A stretch of 64,000 nucleotides of DNA from Legionella busanensis (GTDB taxonomy: Bacteria; Pseudomonadota; Gammaproteobacteria; Legionellales; Legionellaceae), in NCBI RefSeq assembly GCF_900461525.1, contig NZ_UGOD01000001.1, forward strand, positions 1,519,001 through 1,583,000, in the 5' to 3' direction. Both the position numbers and the translations under genes were made by a program. Below, in pieces: positions 9,487-18,145 of this stretch. The notes under the pieces were generated by a model that did not search any database, was not told the DNA's origin, and saw only the letters and a list, made by a program, of their open reading frames with translations. Each line of letters starts with the position of its first letter. The stretch's first letter is position 1.

Positions 9487-10710
9487 TTATATTAATGCAG
9501 TAGATTGGTTTGTTGCTCTAACGTTATCTTCTAATTCATGCTGCTTTTCTTTGCTTGAAATTAATTGAGGAGTATTGATCTGTAATTTACATTTAGTAAC
9601 TTTGAGAAAAAACGTTGGATCCGGTTGGTCTTTGTCGTTAGTATCTAATTTTATTTTGACATTATATTCACAAATAGGCACAAGATTATTTTCAGTTTCT
9701 TCTAATCTCTCTTTATCACAATTTTTATAAACACGTTCAAAGTCTTTATCAGATATTGGTAACAAGGTTTGACCATCGCTGCCTATAGCATAAAATTGTT
9801 GTGGTTTCTTAGGATCATTATCAGCAAAACTAAATGTATAAATTTTAATATTAACTGTTGCATAAACCTCATTAGCTGTATTTTTTGACCAGTTAATATG
9901 ACCTTGTACCTTGCCTCGTTCCAAGATTCCTTGACGGCCGTCAGCAAATTCAATGGTATTAGAAAATTCATTTAAAACTATTGCCTCTAAAAATTGACCA
10001 CCGAAATACATTATTTTACTGGCTTTTGAACCAGGATGAGGCAAGCTACTACTGTTGCTGCTATCGCTGGTAAAATTTTTAATTGTTTGCACAATCATCG
10101 TATCAAAAGGATCAATATAATTTGCAGGCGCAATTACAGCACCATAAAAAGTGACACCCTTCCTGCGAACGTCTGGTATTATTGTTGATTTATCAGAAGA
10201 TACTAATTCTCTGGTACTTATATCTAAGTCGTGAAACGCTTGTGATTGCGTTAACATCACTTCATCATAATTAACTTTTTTAACAGGAATCTTGCGTATT
10301 GTGTGAGTTAGAGCTTCTTGATAGTAGGAGAGTAATAATTGGTGGGTTTCAATTAAGGCTTTGGTGAAATTGCTTGTCATGCCTAACTTTACTTTAGGCA
10401 AATCTGGCAAATTAAAAGAAATACCATCAGCAGTATTATTTACCTTGTTTAAAATTTGATAGTCTAATTTTCTCGAAATTAGCTGGCTTAATGTTGTATA
10501 TTCTTCAGAAAAAACTGGTAATTCTTCTATTAGTTTTATGGCATGTTCAATATCTCTAATGCTCATAAAATCATTTAAATTTAGCGATTGATAAATCAAA
10601 TTTACAAAGTTATATTTGGCAAAGTCCCGAAAGACTAATTTTTTTGAGGCAGTTTTCGCTTCAGCTTCAATAAAAGCTAATAATTTTTTGCTTAATTCAT
10701 GAAGTATCAT
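9487..10710 (-). CDS. Unknown 407-aa protein
   Basis: I do not recognise this protein. The open frame reaches 10848, but its first 46 residues are a hydrophobic translation of the divergent promoter region and of the neighbour's first codons. I therefore place the start at the ATG at 10710, although no clear ribosome site is visible. The product is soluble in appearance, helical at the N-terminus (LSKKLLAFIEAEAKTASKKL), with a probable beta-rich middle (VTFYGAVIAPANYIDPFD). It has a charged C-terminus (SSKEKQHELEDN) that is mildly effector-like. The gene diverges from 10802-11218, another orphan. Confidence 0.5.
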   Translation of the reverse strand: MILHELSKKLLAFIEAEAKTASKKLVFRDFAKYNFVNLIYQSLNLNDFMSIRDIEHAIKLIEELPVFSEEYTTLSQLISRKLDYQILNKVNNTADGISFNLPDLPKVKLGMTSNFTKALIETHQLLLSYYQEALTHTIRKIPVKKVNYDEVMLTQSQAFHDLDISTRELVSSDKSTIIPDVRRKGVTFYGAVIAPANYIDPFDTMIVQTIKNFTSDSSNSSSLPHPGSKASKIMYFGGQFLEAIVLNEFSNTIEFADGRQGILERGKVQGHINWSKNTANEVYATVNIKIYTFSFADNDPKKPQQFYAIGSDGQTLLPISDKDFERVYKNCDKERLEETENNLVPICEYNVKIKLDTNDKDQPDPTFFLKVTKCKLQINTPQLISSKEKQHELEDNVRATNQSTALI

Positions 10711-10801
10711 AAGTACAACAAATACTACGCGGATTAGGGATATAATATACACGTTTAATCTTAAGGTTATATTAACAACGGCTATAAGGATAAAAAGCAG
10801 T

Positions 10802-11218
10802 ATGAAATTTGAATTTTTTACAAAAGAAAAAATGGATAAAAATTTCAATAAAGATCATTTTTTCTATCTTCCTATTGTCGAGGTATTGCATACTGAGAAA
10901 TGGTATTTAGCAAATACGAAAAATATCTATAAACACTTTTATACTTCACCAGACAAACTTATGTCTGGCGAGCGCCTTTATATTAATAAATGCCTTAATC
11001 TTTCGTGTTACAAGGTAAATTTAACAGCAGAACAAGCTGCCCAGGTAGAGAAGGGAACTAAAATCTTAAATGGCTATCGTGCGGCAGTTAGTGTGGCGCC
11101 ATGGCAAGTAGAATGCCGTATTGAATTTAATCAATTTGGTAATATTGTGCACCAAAATGCCGACTACTTTAAAAATAATAGCAACGAAAGCAATGTTGAC
11201 TCTAACTATGCAGTCTAA
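10802..11218 (+). CDS. Unknown 138-aa protein
   Basis: I do not recognise this protein. The start has an AAGGA site (ATAAGGATAAAAAGCAGT before ATG), and a TATAAT at 10741-10746 could be its -10 box. The sequence is rich in Asn, Lys and aromatic residues, and begins MKFEFFTKEKMDKNFNKDHF. A central segment SVAPWQVECRIEFNQFGN looks like a beta hairpin. It has no signal peptide or membrane segment. It is divergent from the unknown gene ending at 9487 and stops 1 nt before the convergent DUF1840 gene. Confidence 0.6.
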   Translation: MKFEFFTKEKMDKNFNKDHFFYLPIVEVLHTEKWYLANTKNIYKHFYTSPDKLMSGERLYINKCLNLSCYKVNLTAEQAAQVEKGTKILNGYRAAVSVAPWQVECRIEFNQFGNIVHQNADYFKNNSNESNVDSNYAV

Positions 11219-11219
11219 A

Positions 11220-11519
11220 CTATTGCCAAATAATATTGCATTGATTTTTTTGAGCTGATTTAAGCATATCAATAAGAGGCGCTGCTCGAGTAGATAAACT
11301 AATTTCAGGATCTTCGTCTTTATCAGGTTGCATAGACTTAACTTTATCCTTTATTTGAGCAAGGCCTTTTAGTAAATTATGAAGAGCAGTACCAATATCT
11401 TCAGCTTTAATAGCACCAGGTATATTATCACTATGTCCCATTAATTTAATTAGTCGCCTTGCAACATCACCAAAAAATGTCAATCGGCCATAAGATTCAC
11501 TTGTAAATGTGACTAACAT
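11220..11519 (-). CDS. DUF1840 family protein
   Basis: The 99-residue product matches the small DUF1840 family of unknown function. It starts MLVTFTSESYGRLTFFGDVA, has RLIKLMGHSDNIPGAI and an acidic linker DKDEDP, then ISLSTRAAPLIDML and a terminal CNIIWQ. I take the ATG at 11519, which has AAGGA 7 nt upstream and gives the family's usual N-terminus; the frame extends eight codons further. It lies between selO upstream and a convergent orphan gene. Its role is unknown. Confidence 0.82.
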   Translation of the reverse strand: MLVTFTSESYGRLTFFGDVARRLIKLMGHSDNIPGAIKAEDIGTALHNLLKGLAQIKDKVKSMQPDKDEDPEISLSTRAAPLIDMLKSAQKNQCNIIWQ

Positions 11520-11601
11520 GATTAAATCCTTCTTTAATAACAATTTAAAGGATACTGAATTTATTATAAAATTTCTATTTCCTAAATATTTAAATTAATA
11601 A

Positions 11602-13047
11602 TTAAGAAGAACAGCTTACTTTAATATCTGCTAAATCTTTAGATGGTGGCAATGAATACAATTCATACTCAGGCTGTTCGTCAAAAGGTTTTTGTAAGAT
11701 AGTATATAATCTCTCAAATTCATCATATCTTTTATTTTCATACGCATCCGTAATAGCTTGTTGAGCTAAATGATTGCGAAGAATAAACTTTGGGTTTATT
11801 TGTTTCATTTTTTGATGACGAAGAGCAGAAGGTAGGTTTTCTAAGGTTAATCTACTTTCATAGCGTTCAAGCCAAGCATTAAATTTGTCCTTATCTTTAA
11901 AAAGATAAGATAAAATATCATTCTTTGCATCGTAATTACTTAAGCGACGAAAAAATAATGTATGATCAACCTGATTTTGCTCAAGTAAATGAAATAGATC
12001 AGCAATAAGTTGCTTATCTGTATTTTGGCTTTGCTCTAAACCAAATTTTTTATGTAATAAACGTGAGTAATAAGTCTGAAATTCGGTATCGAATTGAGTT
12101 ATTGCATCTTGTAAGCTGTCCACAGTAACAAGTGGTGTTAATGCTTGTGCAAAAGCTAACAAATTCCAAAATGCAATGGCTGGTTGCTGGCCATAGGAAT
12201 ATCGTCCTGTATAATCAGAACTATTACAGATATGATTGATATTAAAGGTATTAAGAAAGCCAAAAGGGCCATAATCAATGGTTAAGCCCAAAATCGACAT
12301 ATTATCCGTGTTCATAACACCATGACAAAATCCTACTGCTTGCCACTGGGCAATCAGCCTAGCTGTTTTTAAAACGGCCTCTGAAAATAAATGTAGGTAT
12401 CCTTCTGGATTAGTAGGTGCTTCTGGATAATGACGAGCTAAAACGTAATTGGCCAACTCTTTTAAAGCCTCATGTTGGTTTGTATAATAAAAGTACTCAA
12501 AATGGCCAAACCGAATAAGTGATTCAGCAACCCGGGTTAAAATAGCGCCAGGCTCAGGAACCTCTCGATAAACAGGCTCATCAGTTGCAACAATACATAA
12601 AGCATGTGTGGTTGGAATTGTTAATGCATGCATTGCACTTGAGCATAAATACTCACGAATAGTTGAGCGCAATACAGCTCGGCCGTCACCCATACGTGAA
12701 TAAGGTGTTTGACCTGAGCCTTTTAATTGAATATCCCAGCGCGCACCTTGTTGGTTTACGACTTCACCTAAAAGTAAAGCTCGTCCATCGCCAAGTTGAG
12801 GTACATAATAACCAAATTGATGTCCTGAATAAACCGTAGCAAGAGGCTCACTTCCTTTTAAAAGTCGATTACCTCCAAAGTAATTAGCAAAGTCTTTTTT
12901 TTCTATATCTTTTTTCTTTATTTCTAAGAGTTCTGCTGTATTATAACTAACATGAACAAGGCTAGGTTTTTTTACAGGCACAGGCGCAAGTTTGGTAAAA
13001 AAATAGTTAGGTAAGCGCGCAAAACTATTATCAAAATTTAATTTCAT
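11602..13047 (-). CDS. selO: Protein adenylyltransferase SelO (YdiU/UPF0061)
   Basis: The 481-residue product is a SelO pseudokinase-fold enzyme, known in the family to transfer AMP to Ser, Thr or Tyr of target proteins, with a role in redox stress. Recognisable stretches are YSGHQFGYYVPQLGDGRALL and LKGSGQTPYSRMGDGRAVLR. The catalytic region is HGVMNTDNMSILGLTIDYGP at about residues 242-261. The C-terminus ends VSCSS, the usual bacterial counterpart of the eukaryotic selenocysteine tail. Length matches E. coli YdiU. It is probably transcribed alone; downstream DUF1840 follows after about 80 bp. Confidence 0.93.
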   Translation of the reverse strand: MKLNFDNSFARLPNYFFTKLAPVPVKKPSLVHVSYNTAELLEIKKKDIEKKDFANYFGGNRLLKGSEPLATVYSGHQFGYYVPQLGDGRALLLGEVVNQQGARWDIQLKGSGQTPYSRMGDGRAVLRSTIREYLCSSAMHALTIPTTHALCIVATDEPVYREVPEPGAILTRVAESLIRFGHFEYFYYTNQHEALKELANYVLARHYPEAPTNPEGYLHLFSEAVLKTARLIAQWQAVGFCHGVMNTDNMSILGLTIDYGPFGFLNTFNINHICNSSDYTGRYSYGQQPAIAFWNLLAFAQALTPLVTVDSLQDAITQFDTEFQTYYSRLLHKKFGLEQSQNTDKQLIADLFHLLEQNQVDHTLFFRRLSNYDAKNDILSYLFKDKDKFNAWLERYESRLTLENLPSALRHQKMKQINPKFILRNHLAQQAITDAYENKRYDEFERLYTILQKPFDEQPEYELYSLPPSKDLADIKVSCSS

Positions 13048-13259
13048 AGTGCCTTAGTTAAAACAGAATAATTTTATAGCAGTATAGCAGGTTAGATATT
13101 TAATAGAATTTTTATCTGAAATTAGCTAAGTGTAGTCTACACTACTATAAGTATTTAAATATTGGTCTTTTAGATTAAACTAAGTAGAATTATTTAAATG
13201 TCTCTGACGAATAGATAAATTCTACAAAAAGCTTTAGTAATTAACTCTAAGGAGAGGTA

Positions 13260-14768
13260 ATGAACGAAGGGATATCGCTTTGGGAAACAATTAGTAAACG
13301 AGAAAAAAATTACCCCATATTAGATAATGATATTGAGGTTGATGTTGCTATTGTTGGTGGTGGTATTACAGCTATTACAGCCGCAAATGAATTAATTGCA
13401 GCTGGTAAGCGAGTGGCTATTCTTGAGGCTCATCAAGTTGGCGGCGTTACAACTGGGTATTCAACAGGTAATTTGTACGTTGCTGTACAACCTTTCTATC
13501 AGAGTATCGAAAAGAAATTTAATTTAGATACAGCCCGAGTCGTTGCTCAATCGCGATTAAAAGCAATTGATTACGTTGAAAAAAATGTTCGTGAAAAAAA
13601 TATTAGTTGCCATTTTATGCGCCGGCCTTGGTACTGCTATTTTCAAGGCGAAGAGCGTATCTCTATGGAAAAAGAAATTGAATTATTAAAGCGCTTAGAT
13701 ATAGATATAAATTATACTTCTGAAATGCCACTTGCTGTGCCTTTTAAAAAAGCAGCAGTTATGCCTAACCAAGCTCGCTTTAACCCGTTGCAATATGTTA
13801 TTTCAATGGCGGCTTACTTACATGAAAAAGGTTGTATGATTTATGAGAATACACCTGTAACTCATTATGAAGAAAAAGATTTGTGTTTTTTATATACAAA
13901 AAATGGTAAAAAAGTTACAGCAAAAAACCTCTTTCTAGCAACACATTCACCCATCGGAATTAACCACGCACATTTCTTTACAGCACCGTACCGAAGCTAT
14001 GTAGTTGCTGTTCATTTAAAAAATAATCAATGTCCAGAAGGGCACTTTTGGGATTTAAGTAAAAAATCCCATATTTTTTCAGCGCATGCGTATAAGAGTG
14101 ATGAGCCAGAGTTAATGATGCTCTCTGGTAGTCATCATAAAACAGGGCAAGAATACTATACAGAAAAGCATTATAAAGAGTTAGAATCAGAGTTGAAGCT
14201 TTGCTTAGCTATTGATGATATTGCTTTTAAATGGTCAGCCCAACACTATCAATCTGCAGATGATATACCTTATATAGGTCTTGCTTCTAAAACTGCGAAG
14301 CATACTTTCATGGCTACAGGTTACTTTGCTGATGGTTTAACTTATGGCACTGTTGCAGGCCTCGCTATAGCAGATTTAATACTCGATAAAATAATGCCTT
14401 TTAATGGGGTTTATCAAGCTAATCGCAATACTCTTGGCGCTTCCTTCGGTTTTCTTGCTAAAGAGAATATTAATGTTGCTAAGCAATATAGTAAGGATAT
14501 GCCTATTTTTGCGAAAACTGATTTTGAATCGATAGCAGAGGGCGAAGGCAAGATCGTTGAAATTAATCAAGAAAAATTTGGTGTGTGTAGAGATAATAAT
14601 GAATTACATATGGTTTCTGCTGTATGTACTCATATGAAATGTATCGTTAATTGGAATAGAGCAGAAAAAACTTGGGATTGTCCCTGTCATGGCAGCCGCT
14701 TTACTAAACAAGGCAAAGTGATTGAGGGCCCTGCAATGGTGGATTTAACTTTAAAAGAATCTAAGTAA
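13260..14768 (+). CDS. FAD-dependent oxidoreductase with C-terminal Rieske domain
   Basis: The 502-residue product starts with a dinucleotide-binding fold of the DAO type (VAIVGGGITAITAANEL at about residues 28-44, then GVTTGYSTGNL). It ends with a Rieske [2Fe-2S] domain. The cluster ligands are C456 and H458 in CTHMKC, and C474 and H477 in CPCHGSRF. This DAO-plus-Rieske layout resembles Bacillus YhfW. It is probably a cytosolic flavin oxidoreductase passing electrons through the Rieske centre; the substrate is unknown. The ribosome site AAGGAGAGG is strong. It stands alone, with the tandem repeat array downstream. Confidence 0.85.
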   Translation: MNEGISLWETISKREKNYPILDNDIEVDVAIVGGGITAITAANELIAAGKRVAILEAHQVGGVTTGYSTGNLYVAVQPFYQSIEKKFNLDTARVVAQSRLKAIDYVEKNVREKNISCHFMRRPWYCYFQGEERISMEKEIELLKRLDIDINYTSEMPLAVPFKKAAVMPNQARFNPLQYVISMAAYLHEKGCMIYENTPVTHYEEKDLCFLYTKNGKKVTAKNLFLATHSPIGINHAHFFTAPYRSYVVAVHLKNNQCPEGHFWDLSKKSHIFSAHAYKSDEPELMMLSGSHHKTGQEYYTEKHYKELESELKLCLAIDDIAFKWSAQHYQSADDIPYIGLASKTAKHTFMATGYFADGLTYGTVAGLAIADLILDKIMPFNGVYQANRNTLGASFGFLAKENINVAKQYSKDMPIFAKTDFESIAEGEGKIVEINQEKFGVCRDNNELHMVSAVCTHMKCIVNWNRAEKTWDCPCHGSRFTKQGKVIEGPAMVDLTLKESK

Positions 14769-14788
14769 CGTGAGTGCAATATAAACTA

Positions 14789-15262
14789 TATATCATCCCT
14801 GCATAGGTAGGAATCTATGTGGAAATTAGCTTCGTGCTTATCTATGAATGGATCCCCGCCTACGCGGGGAAGACAGATTTATGAGTATGACAGAGAATTG
14901 ATGAGTTTATGTATCATTTCCGCGTAGGCGGGAATCTATGATGAAATTTAGCCCCATGCTAATCAATGAATGGCTCTACGTTTGCGCGGGGAAGACAGAT
15001 TTATGAGTATGGCAGAGAATTGATGAGTTTATGTGTCATTCCCGCGTAGGCGGGAATCTATAGTGAATTTAGCTCTGTGCTAATTGACTGAATGGATCCC
15101 CGCCTGCGCGTGGATGACAGAAGATTTGCGGGGATGACAGGAAATTCGCAATGTTTATGTGTCATTCCCGCGTAGGCGGGAATCTATAGTGAATTTAGCT
15201 CTGTGCTAATTGATTGAATGGATCTTCGTTTGCGGATGACATAGCTGCGCAGGATGACAGAA
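14789..15262. repeat. Tandem array of four ~120-bp palindromic repeat units
   Basis: Four direct copies begin near 14789, 14909, 15031 and 15157 (periods about 120, 122 and 126 bp). Each starts with TGTCATTCCCGCGTAGGCGG or a variant. Each continues through a shared core (GAATTTAGCTCTGTGCTAAT) and ends near GATCCCCGCCTGCGCGGGGA plus TGACAG, so each unit is a long imperfect palindrome. Units 3 and 4 are most alike; unit 4 is degraded at its right arm. The array is GC-richer than its surroundings, occupies most of a 640-bp gap and codes for nothing visible. It resembles the REP/MITE-like repeats with TCATTCCCGC ends seen in many bacteria. Confidence 0.85.
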
Positions 15263-15412
15263 GAGAGGCTATAGAATTTTTTTATATTGCAAATGGATTT
15301 TATCTCGTAAAAAGCAAAGCATATATGCAGGATTCAGATTAAAGAAATCGAGTTTGATGCAAGAATTTATAAAATCTTTTGCGTTAAGCTCTAATTAAAT
15401 AAGGAGTTTATT

Positions 15413-15754
15413 GTGTTAATTCTTGCGACTATATTTTTTATTTTAGCTGCAGTTTTAGGAATATATTTAATTACTTATATGTTCCAAGATAAAACCACAC
15501 CTAAAGGCGTCGTCATGATTCATGGTTCTCTAGCTGCAATAGGGATTGTTTTGCTTATTTTGTATTTATTTTCTAGCCGCTCTTCACCTGTAATTAGTTT
15601 AATCTTGTTTATTTTAGCTGCTATTGGTGGCTTTTATATTGTTTGGCGTGACATTATGCTTAAACCGGTGCCTAAATTTTTAGTAGTAGGCCATGGATTA
15701 ATTGCAATTATTGCTTTTATATGCCTAATCCTTTTTCAATTTACAGCTTCCTAA
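15413..15754 (+). CDS. Small four-helix membrane protein with internal duplication
   Basis: The 113-residue product has four predicted membrane helices and no known domain that I recognise. It is an internal repeat: the first half (FFILAAVLGIYLI, then GVVMIHGSLAAIGIVLLIL) lines up with the second (LFILAAIGGFYIV, then KFLVVGHGLIAIIAFICLIL). Both halves share a V-x-x-HG motif at the start of the second helix. It starts with GTG behind a strong AAGGAG site. It is followed after 15 bp by another membrane protein and then an SDR gene, so an operon of four genes is likely. Confidence 0.7.
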   Translation: MLILATIFFILAAVLGIYLITYMFQDKTTPKGVVMIHGSLAAIGIVLLILYLFSSRSSPVISLILFILAAIGGFYIVWRDIMLKPVPKFLVVGHGLIAIIAFICLILFQFTAS

Positions 15755-15769
15755 ATTTATTGAGCATCT

Positions 15770-16375
15770 ATGACTGAAACAACTATAAATAAACAACCTA
15801 AAAGTAACTTTTATATTACTTGGTCTGCTATTTTTTCTGCAGCAATTGTTGGCGTAGGCCTAAATTTTCTTTTAAATTTATTTGCCCTTGCATTGGGGAT
15901 AGCGAGTTTTACAATTCGCTCTACAGGTAAGATTGAATTCTCTTTATGGGGATTAATCTGCTTTTGTATTGCTGCGATTATTGCTATGTTTTCAACGGGA
16001 TGGCTAGCAGGTAGGTTATCTTACCCCACTTTAAAACGTATTTGGGGTTGCTTTATAGGTTTTTTAGCCTGGGCATTATTATTAATCATGACTATTATTT
16101 TAATTACTAACATGATTCAATTTGCCGTTTTTCATGCTAATTTCACATCAAGTTTGGTTGCAATTAAAATCACTAATGATGCGCCTATGCTCACTGAAAT
16201 ATTTTTACGTGGAAAAGCGCCTATGAGTGTTGCGCTAGAAGTAGATAAAAAAGTTATTATTCTTAATGCGCTTATTACTTTTATTATGTTTGGTTTAGGT
16301 GCTGGTGCAAGCTGTTTAGGGGGCTATTTAGGGTATGGTAGAGCAATAGCTAATAGGTGGCATCTTAAAGAGTAA
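15770..16375 (+). CDS. Unknown four-helix membrane protein
   Basis: The 201-residue product has about four membrane helices: ~18-45, ~57-80, ~88-112 and ~165-190. They are rich in Gly, Ala and Ile, with a loop of about 45 residues before the last helix. The last helix has a glycine-rich pattern (GLGAGASCLGGYLGYGRA) that suggests tight packing. I do not recognise the family. It lies between a duplicated small membrane protein and an SDR gene 2 nt downstream, so it is surely co-transcribed with them. Confidence 0.65.
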   Translation: MTETTINKQPKSNFYITWSAIFSAAIVGVGLNFLLNLFALALGIASFTIRSTGKIEFSLWGLICFCIAAIIAMFSTGWLAGRLSYPTLKRIWGCFIGFLAWALLLIMTIILITNMIQFAVFHANFTSSLVAIKITNDAPMLTEIFLRGKAPMSVALEVDKKVIILNALITFIMFGLGAGASCLGGYLGYGRAIANRWHLKE

Positions 16376-16377
16376 GC

Positions 16378-17667
16378 ATGAATATATTAATCACAGGCGC
16401 ATCCGGCTTTGCAGGTGCATGGATTACTAAAGAAGTAACTGAACAAGGTCATCAAGTTGTTGCGGCAGTAAGGGATACACATTATACAAAAAAATTATTT
16501 CCGCACGCTAAGATAGTTGCTTGTGATTTTGTTCAGGACGTTAATCCTGAAGTTTGGCTGCCTCGCCTTGACAATATTGATATAATAATTAATTGTATCG
16601 GCATCTTTTATCATTCTGATGCAAAAATCATGTGGGCCATTCATTATGATACGCCTAAAGCATTATTTACCGCAGCTACAAAAAGTAATATTAAGCGTAT
16701 TATTCATCTTTCTGCACTAGGCATTGAGCGGTATCAATCAGATTATGCTAAGAGTAAAAAAGCTATTGAAGATTATTTGTTCACGCTTAACATTACAACA
16801 GTTATATTAAGACCGTCTTTTATTTATGGCCCTGCTTCTGAGGGTGGTATGGCGCTTATGCGTGCCTTGGCTGCTTTTCCTGCGGTAATACCTGTAGCAG
16901 GAAGTGGATTACAACAATTTCAGCCTATTCATGTAGAGGATTTAGCAAAAGCTGTAAGCAATATTATAAACAATAATATTAATGAATCTATTATTTTACC
17001 TGCTGTATCTGCAAAGCCAATTACATTAAAAGAGATTTTACTAACACTAAGAGACTGGTTGCAAATTAAACGAGGCTATTGTTTATCTATTCCTTTAAAA
17101 CTAATTAAAATTGGCGCAAAAGTTGGTGACTATTTGCCTTTCTCAACTATTAATACCCCTGCTATTGCCATGCTTGAGCAGGGTAATATTGCTACACCCG
17201 AGGAGTCTAAAAAGTTTATTCAAATAGCTGGTATTAAACCTAAGGATTTTGTAGAAGGCGCTTATCAGATACCGAGCAAAAATCCTGATCGTTGGTATGC
17301 AAGGTTATTTTTTGTTAAACCTTTGTTGCGATTAAGTTTGGCTTTTATGTGGCTTGCAAGTGCAATTGTTAGTGCTTTTTTATTTCCAAAGGCAAGCTCT
17401 TATTTTCTTCTAGCAAAAGTAGGCGTAAATAGTTATTGGCAACCAACTTTACTTTATCTGGCTTCTCTTATTAATGGTATGATTGGTCTTAGTCTGCTCT
17501 TCAATTACAAAACTAAGCTAAATTGTTTATTACAAATAATGGTAATGACTGCCTACACTATTATTATTACTTTAAAAATTCCATATTTATGGCTAGAACC
17601 TTTTGGCTCTATTGTTAAAAATATACCTGTATTAATCAGCATTATTATACTTTATTTAATGGAATGA
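16378..17667 (+). CDS. SDR-family NAD(P)-binding protein with C-terminal membrane domain
   Basis: The 429-residue product begins with an atypical SDR/epimerase Rossmann fold (MNILITGASGFAGAWIT), then IDIIINCIGIF and HLSALG. Its active-site tyrosine region is degenerate (YAKSKKAIED). The NAD-binding half covers residues 1-~290. The rest contains four hydrophobic helices that look like a DoxX-type membrane domain (for example LRLSLAFMWLASAIVSAF). Such SDR-DoxX fusions next to a DUF2269 gene recur in proteobacteria, but the reaction is unknown to me. It starts 2 nt after the previous gene and ends 1 nt before the next. Confidence 0.78.
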   Translation: MNILITGASGFAGAWITKEVTEQGHQVVAAVRDTHYTKKLFPHAKIVACDFVQDVNPEVWLPRLDNIDIIINCIGIFYHSDAKIMWAIHYDTPKALFTAATKSNIKRIIHLSALGIERYQSDYAKSKKAIEDYLFTLNITTVILRPSFIYGPASEGGMALMRALAAFPAVIPVAGSGLQQFQPIHVEDLAKAVSNIINNNINESIILPAVSAKPITLKEILLTLRDWLQIKRGYCLSIPLKLIKIGAKVGDYLPFSTINTPAIAMLEQGNIATPEESKKFIQIAGIKPKDFVEGAYQIPSKNPDRWYARLFFVKPLLRLSLAFMWLASAIVSAFLFPKASSYFLLAKVGVNSYWQPTLLYLASLINGMIGLSLLFNYKTKLNCLLQIMVMTAYTIIITLKIPYLWLEPFGSIVKNIPVLISIIILYLME

Positions 17668-17668
17668 T

Positions 17669-18145
17669 ATGCTTTATTTATGGTTAAAATATATACATAT
17701 ATTAAGCTCAACTTTACTGTTTGGTACAGGTATCGGTACAGCTTGTATTATGTTATATGGTCATTTAAAGAAAAATATTGTTGTAATGGGGGCTGTTAAC
17801 GAATATGTCGTTCTTATTGATTGGATTTCAACCGGAAGTACAATAATTATTCAGCCAATAACTGGGCTTGCTATGGTGTATATAGCTGGTTTTCCCTTAA
17901 GTTCTTTATGGATATTAGGCAGTTTAATATTTTATATTTTGGCATTAATTTGTTGGCTTATAGTAGTTTACTTACAAATTAAAATACGCAATATTACTTC
18001 CTATGCAGCAAAAACAAACTCACCCTTACCAGTTGCTTATTACCAATACTTTAAATATTGGTTTATGTTAGGTTGGCCAGCTTTTATTAGCTTCTTAATT
18101 ATTTTTTATTTAATGACATTTAAACCTTACACAATTCCTGTCTAA
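17669..18145 (+). CDS. DUF2269-family integral membrane protein
   Basis: The 158-residue product has four membrane helices and the DUF2269 opening LKYIHILSSTLLFGTGIGTA. It also has a conserved-looking ITGLAMVYIAG after the second helix. The function of the family is unknown. It starts directly after the SDR-DoxX gene, so the two probably act together in the inner membrane. Its last 26 bp overlap the 3' end of the convergent lpxB. Confidence 0.75.
   Translation: MLYLWLKYIHILSSTLLFGTGIGTACIMLYGHLKKNIVVMGAVNEYVVLIDWISTGSTIIIQPITGLAMVYIAGFPLSSLWILGSLIFYILALICWLIVVYLQIKIRNITSYAAKTNSPLPVAYYQYFKYWFMLGWPAFISFLIIFYLMTFKPYTIPV

Noticed and set aside
10711-10848. N-terminal membrane segment of the 9487 gene
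   Set aside because: The hydrophobic part is the reverse reading of the promoter and first codons of the divergent gene at 10802, so it is probably untranslated.
14789-15262. CRISPR array
   Set aside because: Units of ~120 bp follow each other without unique spacers and are palindromic throughout; no cas genes are present.
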